Under the pieces are notes generated by a model, which worked only from the letters and a program-made list of their open reading frames with translations, was not told the origin of the DNA and did no database searches. Source: Lunularia cruciata (taxonomy: Eukaryota; Streptophyta; Marchantiopsida; Lunulariales; Lunulariaceae). From it: a DNA stretch of 64,000 nt. Positions 36,114 through 48,099 of the stretch are shown piece by piece (positions within the stretch are counted from its first letter, which is position 1; each line of letters opens with the position of its first letter). Location: positions 31,997,465-32,061,464 of the forward strand of contig OX419762.1 in assembly GCA_948567375.1 (NCBI GenBank). The letters run 5' to 3'. The position numbers and the translations under genes were made by a program.

Positions 36114-38973
36114 CTTTTTCCTTATTATAAGGCAGCTGGAATCTCCTACCATGCAGCATTACATCTGCTTTGCGACAAGACTACAATGCATGTTTGAAGT
36201 AGACCTACGTAATAACCTGATGAGATGCTAACGTTGAGTTGACAAGGTTAAGGACATCCGACCACTTTCCAAGTGCCAACGCGGTCAAAACGGTCACGAC
36301 ATGTCCGCCATTTATTGCAATTGCTTTCAACTGTGGAATACTCTATACATGGAGCCATGTAGTCGACAGGCTAATCACGTGACTTGACGAATCAAGTACA
36401 AATGTTGTTCCATGATGTTCGGATCGTTGACATTAATGAATCAGGTAGTGCTTGTCCGTTAATCAGTCAGACTTATTCGACTGCGGAAGCATTGCGTCGT
36501 ATGCTGGACTAGCTTGAAAATGCAATACTGTACATGAGTTCCAAGCATATAAATACCACGCTTTCTTATTCCCTTTCGTCCGACAGGGATCATCAGATAC
36601 GCATGAGAAATGATCAGTGCTGCTTCCTTTTCCGCTATTTTTCATGTCAAATTGCTCTACAGATCTACACCTAGGGTGTACGTATGTGCCCCGCATACCA
36701 ACACCATGAAGAATCTCGTGGTCACATGAACTGTGATCTTCACACGCATCTGACCACACTTGTGTAAAGCCATAAAGTGGTGACTCTGTTGCAGGTAGAG
36801 ACCAACAAAGCTCAGATACAAATTTTGTTTTGCTGAGTTTCTACTGTCCAGGTTCCAGAGGACTTCTTAGATCTTTTTGGATGAGATGCATAGTGCCTAT
36901 TAACTAGATGGACAGCAGTAAAGTGATCCTTGTTTCCTGTAGCTTTAGGCAAAGATATTATATAACAGTCGTGGAATTTCGTGTTCTAGATCTACTGTAC
37001 TTTCTTACTCCTGGAGATCCACTCAGATTGCCATGCTAAATTTCTAGCGAGGAGCTTGTAGCTTCACCAGCCGAATTATCCTTATTTAATATGGAGGCCC
37101 ATTAGTTGCTATGTGTGAACAAAAGCTGGACTGTTATTTCCTCCCTACTCATAGCAAATTTCGGATAATGCATACTAGCTGTAGGTTCCAGTTTATTCCA
37201 GCAGTCAGAGTACATTGTACAAGTTGGTCATGGGCAACCTTTGCGGAGATTCGAGTAAGTACTGTATAGCTCCTGGATATCATCACCACCGATGCAAGTA
37301 CTCTGTACGAGTACTCCTAACTAAACACTGCACTAGTAAAGAACAGAGAGTGGGAGTTGAAGGCAAAGAAGGAGCTCAATCCGCAGAGTGGGCCGTGATG
37401 CAACGTGCAAGCAATCTCGGACATGGATCCGAAGATCATGGAATTTCCCCGTAATTGGCCAACTGATTTTTGTCCGGACTGATCGTATCATATCAAAGAC
37501 TTGTCACAACCAGTGCCATCTGAGTAGAAACTGCTGCTCAGTTTGAGCATATACGTACATAAACGGCAAGCAGAACTGATTTTCGTACTTCCGAAGGAGA
37601 GTACAAAATTTAGGCACATCTAGCAATTAGTGCTCAAATTACGAGCTACTTGTGGGAAGTTTGCTTTATACACAATGATATTCTTCAGGGAATTTGATTC
37701 GTCTCTGAACTCTATACCCGTATGAGGAGAATCAGTACGCTTGGTTGTTCGTTTAAATCTTGATTGTGTGGAGAGAGTAATTCTAGCCTACGGCTCTGTT
37801 GACTTGATATTATCATCAGAGTTATTTTCCTTTTGATTTTGCTGCAAGTACTGCTAGGTGTTGAATTCCTCGAGAAAAATTCAAGTTAGCAGTCGGAGAG
37901 AAATATCATGCGAGTCTACGTGGAACGAACATTCCTCGACATGGGCACTTCAAACTTGGGAAATCCGAAATAGTTCTGCAGATTCTTGATGAGAATGTTT
38001 GTCATTCTGCAAGAATGACAAGTTAAAGGTAAACGAGAAATAGTACTTTCATGACTACCCGCTGCGGATCACCTAGCTTCTTTACGACTTTCAGTATGTT
38101 ATTCTACTTGATATTCTCCGACTTGAAAACTGATTCTTCCTACCTTCCAGCCTTCAAACTGCAAATGTATTTGGAGTTGGAGAGTACCGTATATTCAGCT
38201 GTAGATCGTACTTCGATCTACCCGTTTATTGCTGTTTTACAGTAAACTTTGGACAGAAACAATCAGAAAAGCCATGAGCTTCGAGGGAGATCTAATATAA
38301 CAATCTGCATGTCATCTTCGAAAGACCACCGTAACTTCCTTTCGCTAATGCTTCGATTTAATGGAGACAGGCGGATTCTACCTTTGAGCCGTCCCACTCA
38401 AAGCAACAATTAGACTTCCGCTGCTAGCCAGAACTTTAGGTTGTGCAAATGAGCAGCTAACGCTGTTTATAGTCGGCTTTCAGACAGTATATGAAGGATG
38501 GTACTGTTATCAAATGTGATATGGTCCTTAGTGTGATATGGTGACTTTTATTGAGCTTCCCTTGTGACAGACGACTGGTATCGATGTTGAAACTAAATTT
38601 TATGATCTTTAGGTTTGAATGGTCTGGATTGAGTCAAATCTGTGCGTTAACTAAGCTTACAGTACTGATTCACGTTGCTAAGGAGGACTGGCCTACATTT
38701 CACATGTATGACGGTAGAGTGGTGTGTACGTCACGTACAGAGGAATAGATTCAAAGGTTAATAGGCGGATCAGATGGTGGATACCACGAGTATTGAAACG
38801 AATCTACTCCTGGTCTTATTTCTTCCCTTCGATTAGGGTTTTCGTTATGTCACAAAATGAAATCATAAACTGTCAGACACTTTCGTAGTGAGCTCTAAAG
38901 CCTCGGGATCAGTTAGTTTTCTCACGAATCCGACAAATCTTCCAGGTGGTATTAGATTAGCGGTCAGTATGCA
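36114..38973. other. Gene-free CpG-containing island
   Basis: No gene recognised. The frames at 36463-36759 (-, 98 residues), 37215-37454 (+) and 38051-38245 (+) do not match a family by eye. The composition matches the carboxylesterase locus further right. Confidence 0.4.
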
Positions 38974-39000
38974 AACTCCTCACCACAGTAGTGAGGAGTT
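38974..39000. other. Perfect 10 bp inverted repeat, 7 nt loop
   Basis: aactcctcac at 38974-38983 pairs with gtgaggagtt at 38991-39000 around cacagta. The stem is GC-balanced and isolated. No coding end or promoter nearby suggests a terminator or operator role. Confidence 0.75.
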
Positions 39001-40618
39001 AACTAACTCGGCAACATGTATTGTCAGACACCATAACAATATTGCAACGAATATTGCAAGATAATATTTTTGAAGGCCAGTTTTGTCTGGAAGTGGCACC
39101 ATGTCGTCACCCCTGTCGCATAGGCTTGAGAAAACAAAAGAAATTACTCACACGCGCTTTTCAACAGTTCGTTGAGGACTGTGTGCAGAGTTTGTTAAAC
39201 ACCGATACACTGTGCTCAGATGTCATTGTCCCCTTGTTTATTCGAAGTCAACAAGATCGTCTCATATGGACCATCATCGATTCCAGAACTTCTAGATCTC
39301 AAGTTGCATCTGGAGGCAGTTGCTATGGAGCATTGTTTTGAACAGAATCGTTCCTTTCCACCCAACTAACGTGTATATCTATCTTCAGCTTACAAAAACT
39401 GGACTATTTCTTCTTTGGGTATGTATCTACCTAGATCTAGGCGCGGAGTCAGGAGGGCGGGCCCAGTATAGAGCTGGTCACCGCTTGATACAACAAATGA
39501 ACATCCTAAATCAAACACCACCCATGGGAATGTGACATGTGACCCATCACGATGCAGGGAAAACTCGCGACCCTGAACACATCATGGTCTCTTCTCCCGT
39601 CTGTAACTAAAAATCTTTGTTTAACTTGGAAGTTACGCTTTTGATCCTCTGAATCCGAGTTATTCGGTCCAACGTTATCCGGAATATGTCACGGCTCGGA
39701 GTCTCTAATGTGAAATCGAGCAAACTCGTTAGTCTTATTATTCGCCGGGGACCACTCCGACTGAGCTGTACCAGTTTGTACATGGAGCCCATGAATGTAT
39801 CCGTCCAGGACTTGACATGTTAAAACCTCTCCATGTATGATATTTACCGGCTTCCCTAATCCTCTCTATTTGACAATCTCAGTGTCAACGACATTTGAAC
39901 TGCAGCTAACGTCGTAACAAAGAACGTGTCTGCAGATTGAAAATCATAGTTTATAGAGATGCATGTGGAATTTACAGTCCAGGTCCAATCTCCTGCCTTG
40001 CCAGATCTAAAGTGGCAAACCCAAACTCGGTGGAAGAATAGGAATGTATTCCCAGCGATGTATGACAGAAGTCTGGTAGAATGGTCGCAGGCAACTGATG
40101 GCACTAGCTAAAACGTGTTCCTGATAAGAAGTCTGGCATAATTTTGTTGGACTGCTGCGCACTCTTCGAGGGAGATCTATATTTAGTTTCAGTTCAGCCG
40201 ATTGTTACAAGATATGGTTTCGGCCTCTTGTCTTCAAATGGGACAACACATGCACATATTATGCAATTAGTTTTAAGCGGCATTTATTTCTGGCAACAAG
40301 ATAGAAACATTCAACGGTATAATCTTGTGAAGATTCAAAATCAGAGTCACCGCCAGCCACAGAGAGACTTTTACAATCTAAAGGGAAAAGTAGAATTTGT
40401 CTTAATCTGAGCTCAAAAGCACGAAATGCCACTCTTCGGACAATTCAAGAGTTCTGAAATTTGCAGCTGTCTTTGTGACTACCTCAGAAGCCGGGTCGCC
40501 ATCAAAATTCAGGCAAATGATGAACTCGATCACCGACAGTTGACAAGGATGCACTTTCTTTGTTTATTCTGATGGACAAATTTCTTAAATTGGGGAATCA
40601 AATGAGCTTCACAAAATC
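39001..40618. other. No recognisable gene
   Basis: An island sequence with frames at 39021-39341 (+, 106 residues) and 39856-40104 plus 39607-39792 (-). None shows a motif I can assign. A second decayed single-copy locus is possible on the minus strand, but only an alignment could show it. Confidence 0.35.
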
Positions 40619-41680
40619 CTAAAATCTATCTGCCTCTAATCCCTTTCGGTCGACCATAGTCGTCGTACTGGAGCTGTTGGTGAAGTGCTTTTTTTCTTTC
40701 AAAAATGGATTGGTCCACTTGTTTGAGGGTGTCAGGTTAAACCCATGAATTGCATCATCGTACCAAATGTAGCGAATTTTTGTGGTCGATCTCTCCTGTG
40801 CTTCGTAAAACAGTGTCTACCAATCCTGTAAAAGATCTTGGCCACCCACAACCGAAAGTGTATCAGGAAGAGAAATTTTCTTCTCAGTCAGTTCTGCAAG
40901 TTGAGGGAACACATGACAAGCTGGATGATTAAGATCCGCATCTTTTTGGGGAGCCAAGTTCCAGAACGTATCAACTGCTCTCAGAGAAAGAGATTTCTCG
41001 CGACCCCAGTACAATTCAGCTGGGGTTCCATCCATCCCTCCGACGCCAGGCTGAAGCAAAGTTTGCTCACACAGTTGCAGTGGATGTATATCCTCGACAG
41101 CAGTTCTCACACAAAGATGGTGTACTTTGTTGCCGCCCACACTGGCTCCCATCGTAAAACAACCCTTGAATTCAGCGTGTGAATTCAACCACGGCTCTAG
41201 TTCCGCTTTTGCGTGAGTACAATCCCTGTTTCCTTCATCCCCTCTCTACAGAAGTGCTTGGGATTGCAGCCACTTCAAAGCTTTGTAGGAGTCTTCGTAC
41301 TGAGCGAAGACTCCGGAGCTTTCCAGTACTCCACCGACACTATTATAGCACTCGTAGACCTGCAAACCAGTTCGCAGTAATCATGAATCATGCGTGCGTG
41401 GACACTCAAACAGACGAAACCTCATCCATGAAAGTAAAGAATCACGGGCAACTTTTTGTCGGACGTAAGAATAATGTCTGGAGTATATATGCGCGCCGAC
41501 AAATTCATTTCCTCGTCGACTGTTATATCCTTGCCTGCCACACCCTGCACAAATTCTCCTTTTGCCGGAACCAATTCGAACACAGGCCCCGTAATCGTAG
41601 AATCTGGATGCAAAACGAAGTTTTTGATGCCATGATAGGACTCCGTCAAGTCGGTCTTTGAGGCAGGACCAGTTGCTCAT
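40619..41680 (-). pseudogene. Plant carboxylesterase (alpha/beta hydrolase, CXE type), disabled
   Basis: Read on the minus strand from an ATG at 41678-41680, the conceptual protein has the plant CXE/HSL layout. An N-terminal DITVDEEMNLSARIY segment is followed by KLPVILYFHG. The oxyanion motif HGGGF is interrupted by TGA at 41422-41424. Then come VSVEYWKAPE, YEDSYKALKWLQ, EPWLNSHAEF, a nucleophile elbow reading MGASVGGN (family GDSAGG), and VVGGQDLLQDW with a TAG at 40817-40819. AIHGF carries the catalytic His, and the reading ends at a TAG at 40619. Another TAG lies at 41246-41248, with frameshifts near 41300 and next to the start codon. The His argues for an esterase rather than a GID1-type receptor. 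Length (about 340 codons, one exon) fits the family. Confidence 0.9.
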
Positions 41681-42339
41681 GGAACTTCCAACTCGTGTGA
41701 TCATTGGTAATGCCCTCACTTGCCATCAATCCTACTGAAGTAACTTTGACTGGACTTGGACCTCTCGCTTACCTGCATGTAGTTGAGACTACCTCTCTGC
41801 TCCTGCTCTCAACTGCTGTGCTGGTGTAGACCGTGTACGTATTTGCCTGTACTTTCAAAGTAACTATCTGCATCCGAGATTGATGATTTGTTTTGGATTT
41901 TGTTTGGGAGAACTAAGTGGTGAGAACTTGATCAGCCCCGTTTTTAAAGGTGGATGGTCAAGCACCATGAACTGAAACGATGATTGTGTGGATTCCAGTG
42001 ACGGGAAAATGGACGAGAATATCTGTAACGAGTTTAGAATTGAGGGATTCCTTCACGAAGGGACCAACTCTATCCTCAAAACAACGAAATGTTCTGCGGC
42101 CCAACCCGAGTACAAGTGGAGTCGAGCAAGCGGTTCGATTTGAATTGAATACTGAAGGCCTTGGATACCCTGTAACTTGAACTAAGAAGGAACTCCAACA
42201 ACGCTTGTTGCTCTCAAGACCACGCCTAGATCAAGGGTGTATCGACGCCGAGCTCGAGATCTGTGTTGGGCTTACAGTCGGGAATTGCTAGTAAGTATCA
42301 AAACTATTCCCCAACCGAGATACCAGCCTGCTCCTTTCT
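41681..42339. other. Region 5' of the carboxylesterase pseudogene
   Basis: CpG-containing sequence where a promoter would lie. No convincing TATA box or motif was identified. The plus-strand frame 41980-42180 (66 residues) is unassigned. Confidence 0.35.
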
Positions 42340-43256
42340 CGATGAGGTTTCCATTAGGTTTGGTTCAAACATCAAGGTTTGGTACACTCACCTGTATCTT
42401 CGTTTAAGTGTGGTTCTACACTAGATACACTAGCTGTCCATATGACACAAAGTTGTCCTTTTGGAGTGTAGAGAATAGTTATCCATGATATTATTAGAGA
42501 TATAGTGTTTGCAATGCAATGGCAATGGAATAGATACTTGGCTTGTAGAGAGTATTTATCTACTTGGCAGACTATACATGACTGAGTAGATTTATACTTG
42601 GTTCGAGATGATCAAATGACAATAACGGATATCATGGTTATGAACCTAAACCGAGACACCGTTTCGAAGAGAGTGATTATCCGTTCCCTGATAGTTTCGA
42701 AGAGAGTGATTATCCATTCCCTGATAGGCGGCAAGTGCAACTATCGGTTGCAAGGTCTCCAGATATTGGGGCATGCAACCAATTGGCGGCAAGTGCAGTT
42801 GTAGGTTTCAAGGTCTCCAGATATTGGGGCATGCAACAAGATCACCCCTTTGTCTTGCTAGCCTTTGAGGTATATGGAGTGATGGATATAGCTTTTTACA
42901 TGTTTGTAAGGGAGTGAGTGCACAAGAGTTTATCATGTTAGGTACCATGGGGTAACCCTAAAACTCACTCTTATACTTTGTATCATATTTTAGGCAATGT
43001 GTGTCTTGTGCTCTATAGAGTGCAATGGTTGATACCATCCATAGAGGCAATCCTACTAAATGATGTTTTTTGATGCACCCGTGGTTTGTAGACCATGTGA
43101 CTTGCATATCTCTGGATATCATAGTTGCGGTAGGGTAAATTTCTCATATAGACTCTATTGGGACCTAACCCCATTTTACCTTTTTTTTTCCTCTTCCCTT
43201 GTACGGGCTTGATGGGGTCTTCCCATCCTTTGTGTTCTCTCCGCGGTTGCCTTCAT
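42340..43256 (+). mobile_element. LINE copy B, 5'-truncated, C-terminal part and 3' end
   Basis: Matches 51860-52672 of LINE copy C: gatgaggtt then tttggt, the zinc-motif region (agtgtggttctaca), ttggttcgagatgatcaa, gggagtgagtgcac, and the shared tail cttgatggggtcttcccatcc ending ccgcggttgcctt at about 43251. It begins within the C-terminal domain, so it lacks the whole RT. Frames are destroyed, apart from short pieces at 42598-42804. Two internal tandem duplications (42660-42840) are private to this copy. It points the same way as copy C and ends about 580 bp before that copy's ATG. Confidence 0.85.
42660..42840. repeat. Two adjacent short tandem duplications inside LINE copy B
   Basis: A 33 bp unit containing tttcgaagagagtgattatc occurs twice (about 42661-42727). 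A 58 bp unit containing ggcggcaagtgca and ccagatattggggcatgcaa occurs twice (about 42727-42842). LINE copy C has a single version of each, so the duplications arose after insertion or in this lineage. Confidence 0.8.
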
Positions 43257-43835
43257 GGAACCTATGATACTGAATCCAACTATGTAACTTTAACTAGAAC
43301 AAGGATTCTACCGTGTCCCATCATCCCACATCCTGTCTGATGAATTATTGTTATTATGGCTGTTGGACTGTGGGGGAGCTGCGGGAGAGTGTGGAGATGT
43401 GAGAAGAGAGGGAGAGACTGTGAGACAATATCTGTAATTTCTGAGGGCTCTCTAGCATGTAGCATTTGAGTGAATAGTCTACTCTCTTTGTTTTTCAATT
43501 TCAGTTCCATTGGCACCTAGATTGAAGACTATGGAGATGGAGTAGGAAGTTATGAGGATTTTTAGATTTTTTAGTGTTTGAGTGATCATTATACATTGAG
43601 AGTGATGGGTCAAGGACTTTCATTTCAAATCTCTTGGTTTTCATGATTAAGTTCCATTGGAATTTAGTTTGAAAATTTTGGAGATGGAAATTGAAAGTTA
43701 TGAGAGTTTATATATTTTAGGGTTTGGAGAGATTGTTTTCTTATGTGAGTTGGGATGTGAGGGGTTGTGGTTTTGCAAATATGGGGAGATATGGAGAGGA
43801 GCAGCATGTGTTACTATCATTATTCTTGTGTTAGA
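43257..43835 (+). other. Probable 5' untranslated region of LINE copy C, with internal repeat
   Basis: This noncoding stretch lies between the 3' end of copy B and the ATG of copy C. Two related blocks, both starting agttccattgg and containing ggagatgga and gaaagttatgag-like words, lie at about 43502-43570 and 43650-43722. No known promoter motif is visible. Whether the element's true 5' end lies here is not known. Confidence 0.45.
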
Positions 43836-45484
43836 CATGGCTACACCTTCCCATGTGGGGTCGCCTAGAGCAGGTCGAGATACACCATGCTCGGTGTGTC
43901 ACCGATGCTTTACCTCGCAAGGGATAAAGACCCCTGTGTGAAGGATGCACAAGGACTATGATTGGACCACTTGGGTGGACCACTTGGGATGCCCACATGA
44001 GACGAGCAACCACATCGACAACAGTGACACTTGGGATTACGCACGCTTCTTCTATACCTTATTGATACCGATCGAGTCGTGGGAGTGGTTAGCTTCTCAA
44101 GCAGGTTGCATTTTGGGGTTATTTGAGACTAGTTTTCCATGTCCACGTCTATTCCATAGGCTACTCCGCACACTCCATGATGAGGCTAGACAGGCATTTT
44201 GCCTAGCACTAGACCGTTTTGCACATGATCCCTTAGACTAGTTAGCATAGTTCCTATTCCTCTTACTCCCTCGATGGTATCTTTGTTATGCTAGAGGAGG
44301 ACGTGTGGGGCATAGAGAGGTGGCTGCTAGATTTTGTCAATTCTAAGTAGGGGATTGGGCAGCCCTTCAGGAGCAGTCTATTAGGGCTGCACAATTTAGG
44401 AGACAAGCATCGCCATAGAATACCACAGATTCCACTCGATACGATGATGTAGGACATTGGGTCGGGTGGGAGAGTTTAGTAGAGCAGCACGAGCGCTACA
44501 CCCTTTGTCTATAGTGAGTCCTACTAATGAGACCATCTCTTCCCTATGCTCACTATATCCTACAGCAGTAGAGAGACTACCACTAGAGGTCTTAGATTAT
44601 CAGCTTGAGCAGCCTTTATGTCTTGATAGGTCACTATTTGCATAAGCATTGTGCATTGCCCCTCACTTTTCCTTTGGAGGCTTGTCAAGGATGGTTTATG
44701 AGCACCTTAGAGATTACTTCCAACAGATGATCCTTCTAGTGGTTTTACCGAGTTGTTTTAGGTGGCTGTAATAGTAGCAAGAGGAGACATTCTTATGTCT
44801 GTTAGTCAGGTGTTAGGTGCTAGTCGACTTCTTGTGATGGAGGACATGGGATGCATTAGACCGATTGCTATTGGAGAGATCTTTTTGCGTTTGGTCAGTC
44901 ATACCATTGTCCTTCAACATCATTCTCACTTTCAACAACACCTTAGTCCATATCAGTTTGGAGTAGCTACACTTGGAGGATGTGAGGCTATACCTCTAGG
45001 CATTAGAGCACTCCTAGATATCCATATGGAGTGGGTCGTCCAACAAGTGGATGTTGAGAATGCTTTTAATAGCGTCTCACGTGCATCCATCTTTAGAGAG
45101 CTTAGGGAGGCTGGCGGATTCTTGGCGAGTCTCATTCCTTTTGTGTGGTCTTTTTATGGCTCTTTGGCTTCCCTTTACTACCAGCATGGTGGTTCATAGG
45201 AGGGAGTCACCGTCTTGGAGTCAGCTGTTGGTACACGTCAGGGAGATCCTTTCGGGGGGCCTCATTTGCCATGGTTCACTTTAGAGCTCTCCTATCTGCT
45301 ACTTTGGCCATGCTAGGTTGTGTATTTCCCTCCTTGGCAGATGATACACACATTATAGGCCCTATAGATCAGATTAAGCATGCCCTTGACTACTTGACTA
45401 CCAAGCTACATCTAGTAGGCTTGAGAGTCAAGGTGTCAAAGTGTAGGGCATGGTCCCCTTTAGGTATCCGTCCATGTAAAAGAC
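43836..45484 (+). pseudogene. R2-like LINE ORF, 5' part: zinc finger and reverse transcriptase
   Basis: From the ATG at 43836 the reading gives CSVC followed by FTSQG (first half of a C2H2-like finger, about 43888-43960), broken by a TGA at 43939. A conserved ARGGRVGHREV segment lies near 44300. RT motifs follow: RPIAIGEIF near 44860, SPYQFGVATLGGCEA near 44950, motif A VDVENAFNSVSR with Asp at 45050-45052, GTRQGDP near 45230, and motif C LADDTHIIGP with the Asp pair at 45340-45345. A frameshift falls between GTRQGDP and motif C. N-terminal fingers before RT and a C-terminal nuclease resemble R2-group, single-ORF LINEs (inference). The reading is cut at 45484 by a chromovirus and resumes at 51050. 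Confidence 0.85.
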
Positions 45485-45888
45485 CAAGACCAAAGAGAGA
45501 AATAGGAGAATGGAAACTCACATTGGGACACTTGAATGAGGGAAAACTCTGAATGCCTAACATGAGCTTTGGTTTTGGTATTTATAAGTAGCATACAAGG
45601 CCTTTGAGAAGCTTCCTCAAGCCGCTTTCTTAGAGTGCAAGTCAACTTAACTAGGAAGCTTCTCAAGAAGCTTCCTTCTAGAAGTCGCCTACTTGGGATG
45701 CAAGCTAAGCTAGTTGGAAGCTTCTAGAAGCTTCCTTCTAGAAACTACTTACTTGAGGTGCAAGCTAAGCTAGCCAGGAAGCTTCCCAAGAAGCTTCCTA
45801 GGTACTTCCGGAATATTCTAGGCTAATTTGTCTTATGTGCTACTTCGAAATTCCGACTAACTTTGTTGTTAAACTCCATATTGTTACA
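45485..45888 (-). repeat. Chromovirus 3' LTR
   Basis: 404 bp. On the minus strand it has a TATAAATA box (complement of 45579-45586). Upstream of this are clusters of GAAnnTTC units at 45655-45683, 45717-45743 and 45778-45797, including an uninterrupted GAAGCTTCTAGAAGCTTC at 45717-45734. Confidence 0.95.
45717..45743. promoter_or_regulatory. Heat-shock-element-like array in the LTR U3
   Basis: GAAgcTTCtaGAAgcTTC is a four-unit nGAAnnTTC array in the exact alternating spacing recognised by heat shock factors, followed by TTCtaGAA at 45736-45743. It lies about 130-165 bp upstream of the TATAAATA box on the element strand. The 5' LTR keeps three units at 50892-50904 and another cluster at 50830-50858. 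Spacing is known for the factor family; activity here is inferred. Confidence 0.6.
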
Positions 45889-45900
45889 TATTCCCCCGCC

Positions 45901-47400
45901 GCTAGTTGGTGACATCCTCGTCGCCAGTGAAGCTTCAAATTCCTAGATGGCCATCTGTGCATTCAGGAGGTGAGAAAGAGGTTCCCATGTGGCATCATGA
46001 AGAGGACACCCTTTCCAAAGGACCTTGTACTCCGTATGTTGGCGACGGCCTCGTTGAATATGGCGACGCGCAGGGATATGATCAACTTCGTACTCCTCAT
46101 GATCATTGATAGGGATAGGAAGAGGGGGAGGTTGGACTCGAGAGAAAAAGGAAGAGGGATTAGGAACAAAGGGTTTCAACTTGGAAACACTAAAGACAAT
46201 ACGCATATCCATGTGACAAGGCAATGCAAGTCGATAAGCAACATGAGAGACAATTTGGGTGATATCAAAGGGTCCTATCCAATTAGGGGCAAGTTTACAA
46301 ACTTGGGTATCAAGTGGGAGAGGGAGGTTACTAGAGGATATCATGACTTTATCACTGACTTCAAAGGTGAGATCACGACGATGGTGGTCCGCATATTGTT
46401 TTGGGAATTCTGAGCAATAAGGAGGTGAGACTTGGCTTGTTGGAGCGATTGGGATAGAGTGGTCAAGAATATGGAAGTATGAGGAACTTGAGATGGAGAG
46501 GGAGCAAGAAGAGAATTTGGAACAAGCAAATCTTGGCCAAAATTGAGAAAGAAAGGAGAAAATCTGGTGCTTGCTTGTTTGGAATTATTGTAGGCAAATT
46601 CTGTAGCTGCAAGACATTCATCCCAATTGGTATGGTGGACATTGACAAAGGCATGCAACATATCCTCCAATGTATGATTTGCACGTTTGGTTTGTCCATC
46701 AGTTTGAGGATGATAGGCCGTGGACAAAGTAAGCTTGGTGTCGAGTATCTAGAAGAGTGCTTGCCAAAACTTCCCGGTAAATCGAGGATCACGGTCGGAG
46801 ATGAGTACACGTGGCATCCCATGATGCTTGAAGACATTGTTGAAGTAGATTTGTGCTAAGGTTGGAGCATCCATAGTATCATAGGTTGGTGCCAAGTGGA
46901 TTTGCTTACTAAGTTTATCCACAAACAACACAATTACGGTGTGTCTTTGTTTTGTCTTTGGCAAGGATGTGTTAAGATCCAAGCTCACATGCTCCTAGTG
47001 AGCGGATGGAATGGCAAGTGGTTGAAGGAGTCCACTCGGCTTCTGGTTGTTGGCCTTGTTATGTTTGCAACTCTCACACGATCGGAAAAATTCTCAAACA
47101 TCTCGTGTCAGGTTGAGCCACCACCATTGATGTTGGAGGGTACCCAAGGTTTAGTCCACACCCATGTGACTAGCGATGGGTATATCATGGGCTTCTTGAA
47201 GGCACACAAGTCGAAGATCACCTTTAGCTGGAACATACATCCGGTCCTCATGGAATAAAAGGCCCTCCTTGATAGAGAAGGTGTTGTACTCCTTATTGCA
47301 TGTTGTAAGGTGACCATGTACCATTTGGAAGAAGTGATCTTGGTGTAGAACTGATTGAAACTCGTTTTGGACCTTGGAGTCAACTAACACTATTGAAATT
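45901..47400 (-). pseudogene. Chromovirus integrase with C-terminal chromodomain, frameshifted
   Basis: Reading leftwards, the zinc domain shows EAHDIPIASHMG (His pair) and, after a shift, CESC near 47070-47090. The core begins SLDLNTSLPKT (candidate first Asp, 46988 frame), followed by VDKLSKQIHLAPT, VLISDRDPRF with the second Asp, and TAYHPQTDGQTKRANHTLED (46727 frame). There Lys, codon AAA at 46686-46688, occupies the catalytic Glu position of QTER-type motifs. LAPNWIGPFDI marks the GPY/F module. EVDHIPARR, TEYKVLWKG and DATWEP (about 45960-46130) form a chromodomain keeping the aromatic residues that bind methylated histone tails in the family. At least three frames are needed. Confidence 0.9.
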
Positions 47401-48099
47401 GCTATTGTGATGAGAGGAAGAGACTTCAAATCAGGTAGTTGATAAAGCATCAGGGATAACATGGAACTGACCTGGTTTGTACTCAAGTTTGATGTCATAC
47501 AGTTGGAGTTGTTCCTCCCATCAATGATGTTGACTCTTCATGTGTTCCAAGTGTAAGGTCTACAATAATGGTTTGTGATAAGTTCACATGATCACTTGTT
47601 TCCCCAAGAGGTAATGCCTCCATACCTTGGTGGCGTATACCATTGCAAGTTGTTCTTGATCTCAAGCAGAGTAGTTTCATTCAGCCGTATTCAGTCGGCA
47701 AGACACAAAGGAAATTGGATGGAGTCCATCTAGGAATTCTTATTGCAGCACGACTCCAATTGCAAAGTTAGAAGAATCAAAATCAACCACACATGGTAGT
47801 TGAGGATCATATGGTTGAAGAATGGGTCTTGAAGACACCATATGCTTTAACTTTTGGAATGCTTCTTCATGCTTGGTGGTCCATTGGAAGCTTGAGTTCT
47901 TTCCCTAGAGGTCAATCAATGGTGCAGCCACATGAACATAATAATGGATGAACCGTCAATAAAAACTGGCCAATCCATTGAATGCCCGTACTTTTATAGC
48001 ATCCTTTGGGGTAGGCCAATCAGTAATGGCCTTGATTTTCTCTTCTTCCATCTTGATCCCCTCTGATGAGATCTTATGACCCAAGAAGGTAACCTCCTT
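47401..48099 (-). pseudogene. Chromovirus RT end and RNase H, decayed
   Basis: Reading leftwards from the RT frame, fragments of the connection appear (FLG-like region near 47950-48060), followed by VVDFDSSNFAIGVVLQ near 47760-47800, where the first RNase H Asp is recognisable. HPISFVS, a YSA..QEQLAMVYA segment near 47630-47680 and HYLLGKQV follow. Stops and shifts are frequent. The RNase H removes the RNA template strand during cDNA synthesis. Confidence 0.75.

Noticed and set aside
41980..42180. Upstream exon of the carboxylesterase
   Set aside because: It is on the opposite strand, and the esterase already reads as one full-length exon.
44953..45135. Minus-strand frames across the LINE RT
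   Set aside because: Shadows of the plus-strand RT, which has motifs A and C.
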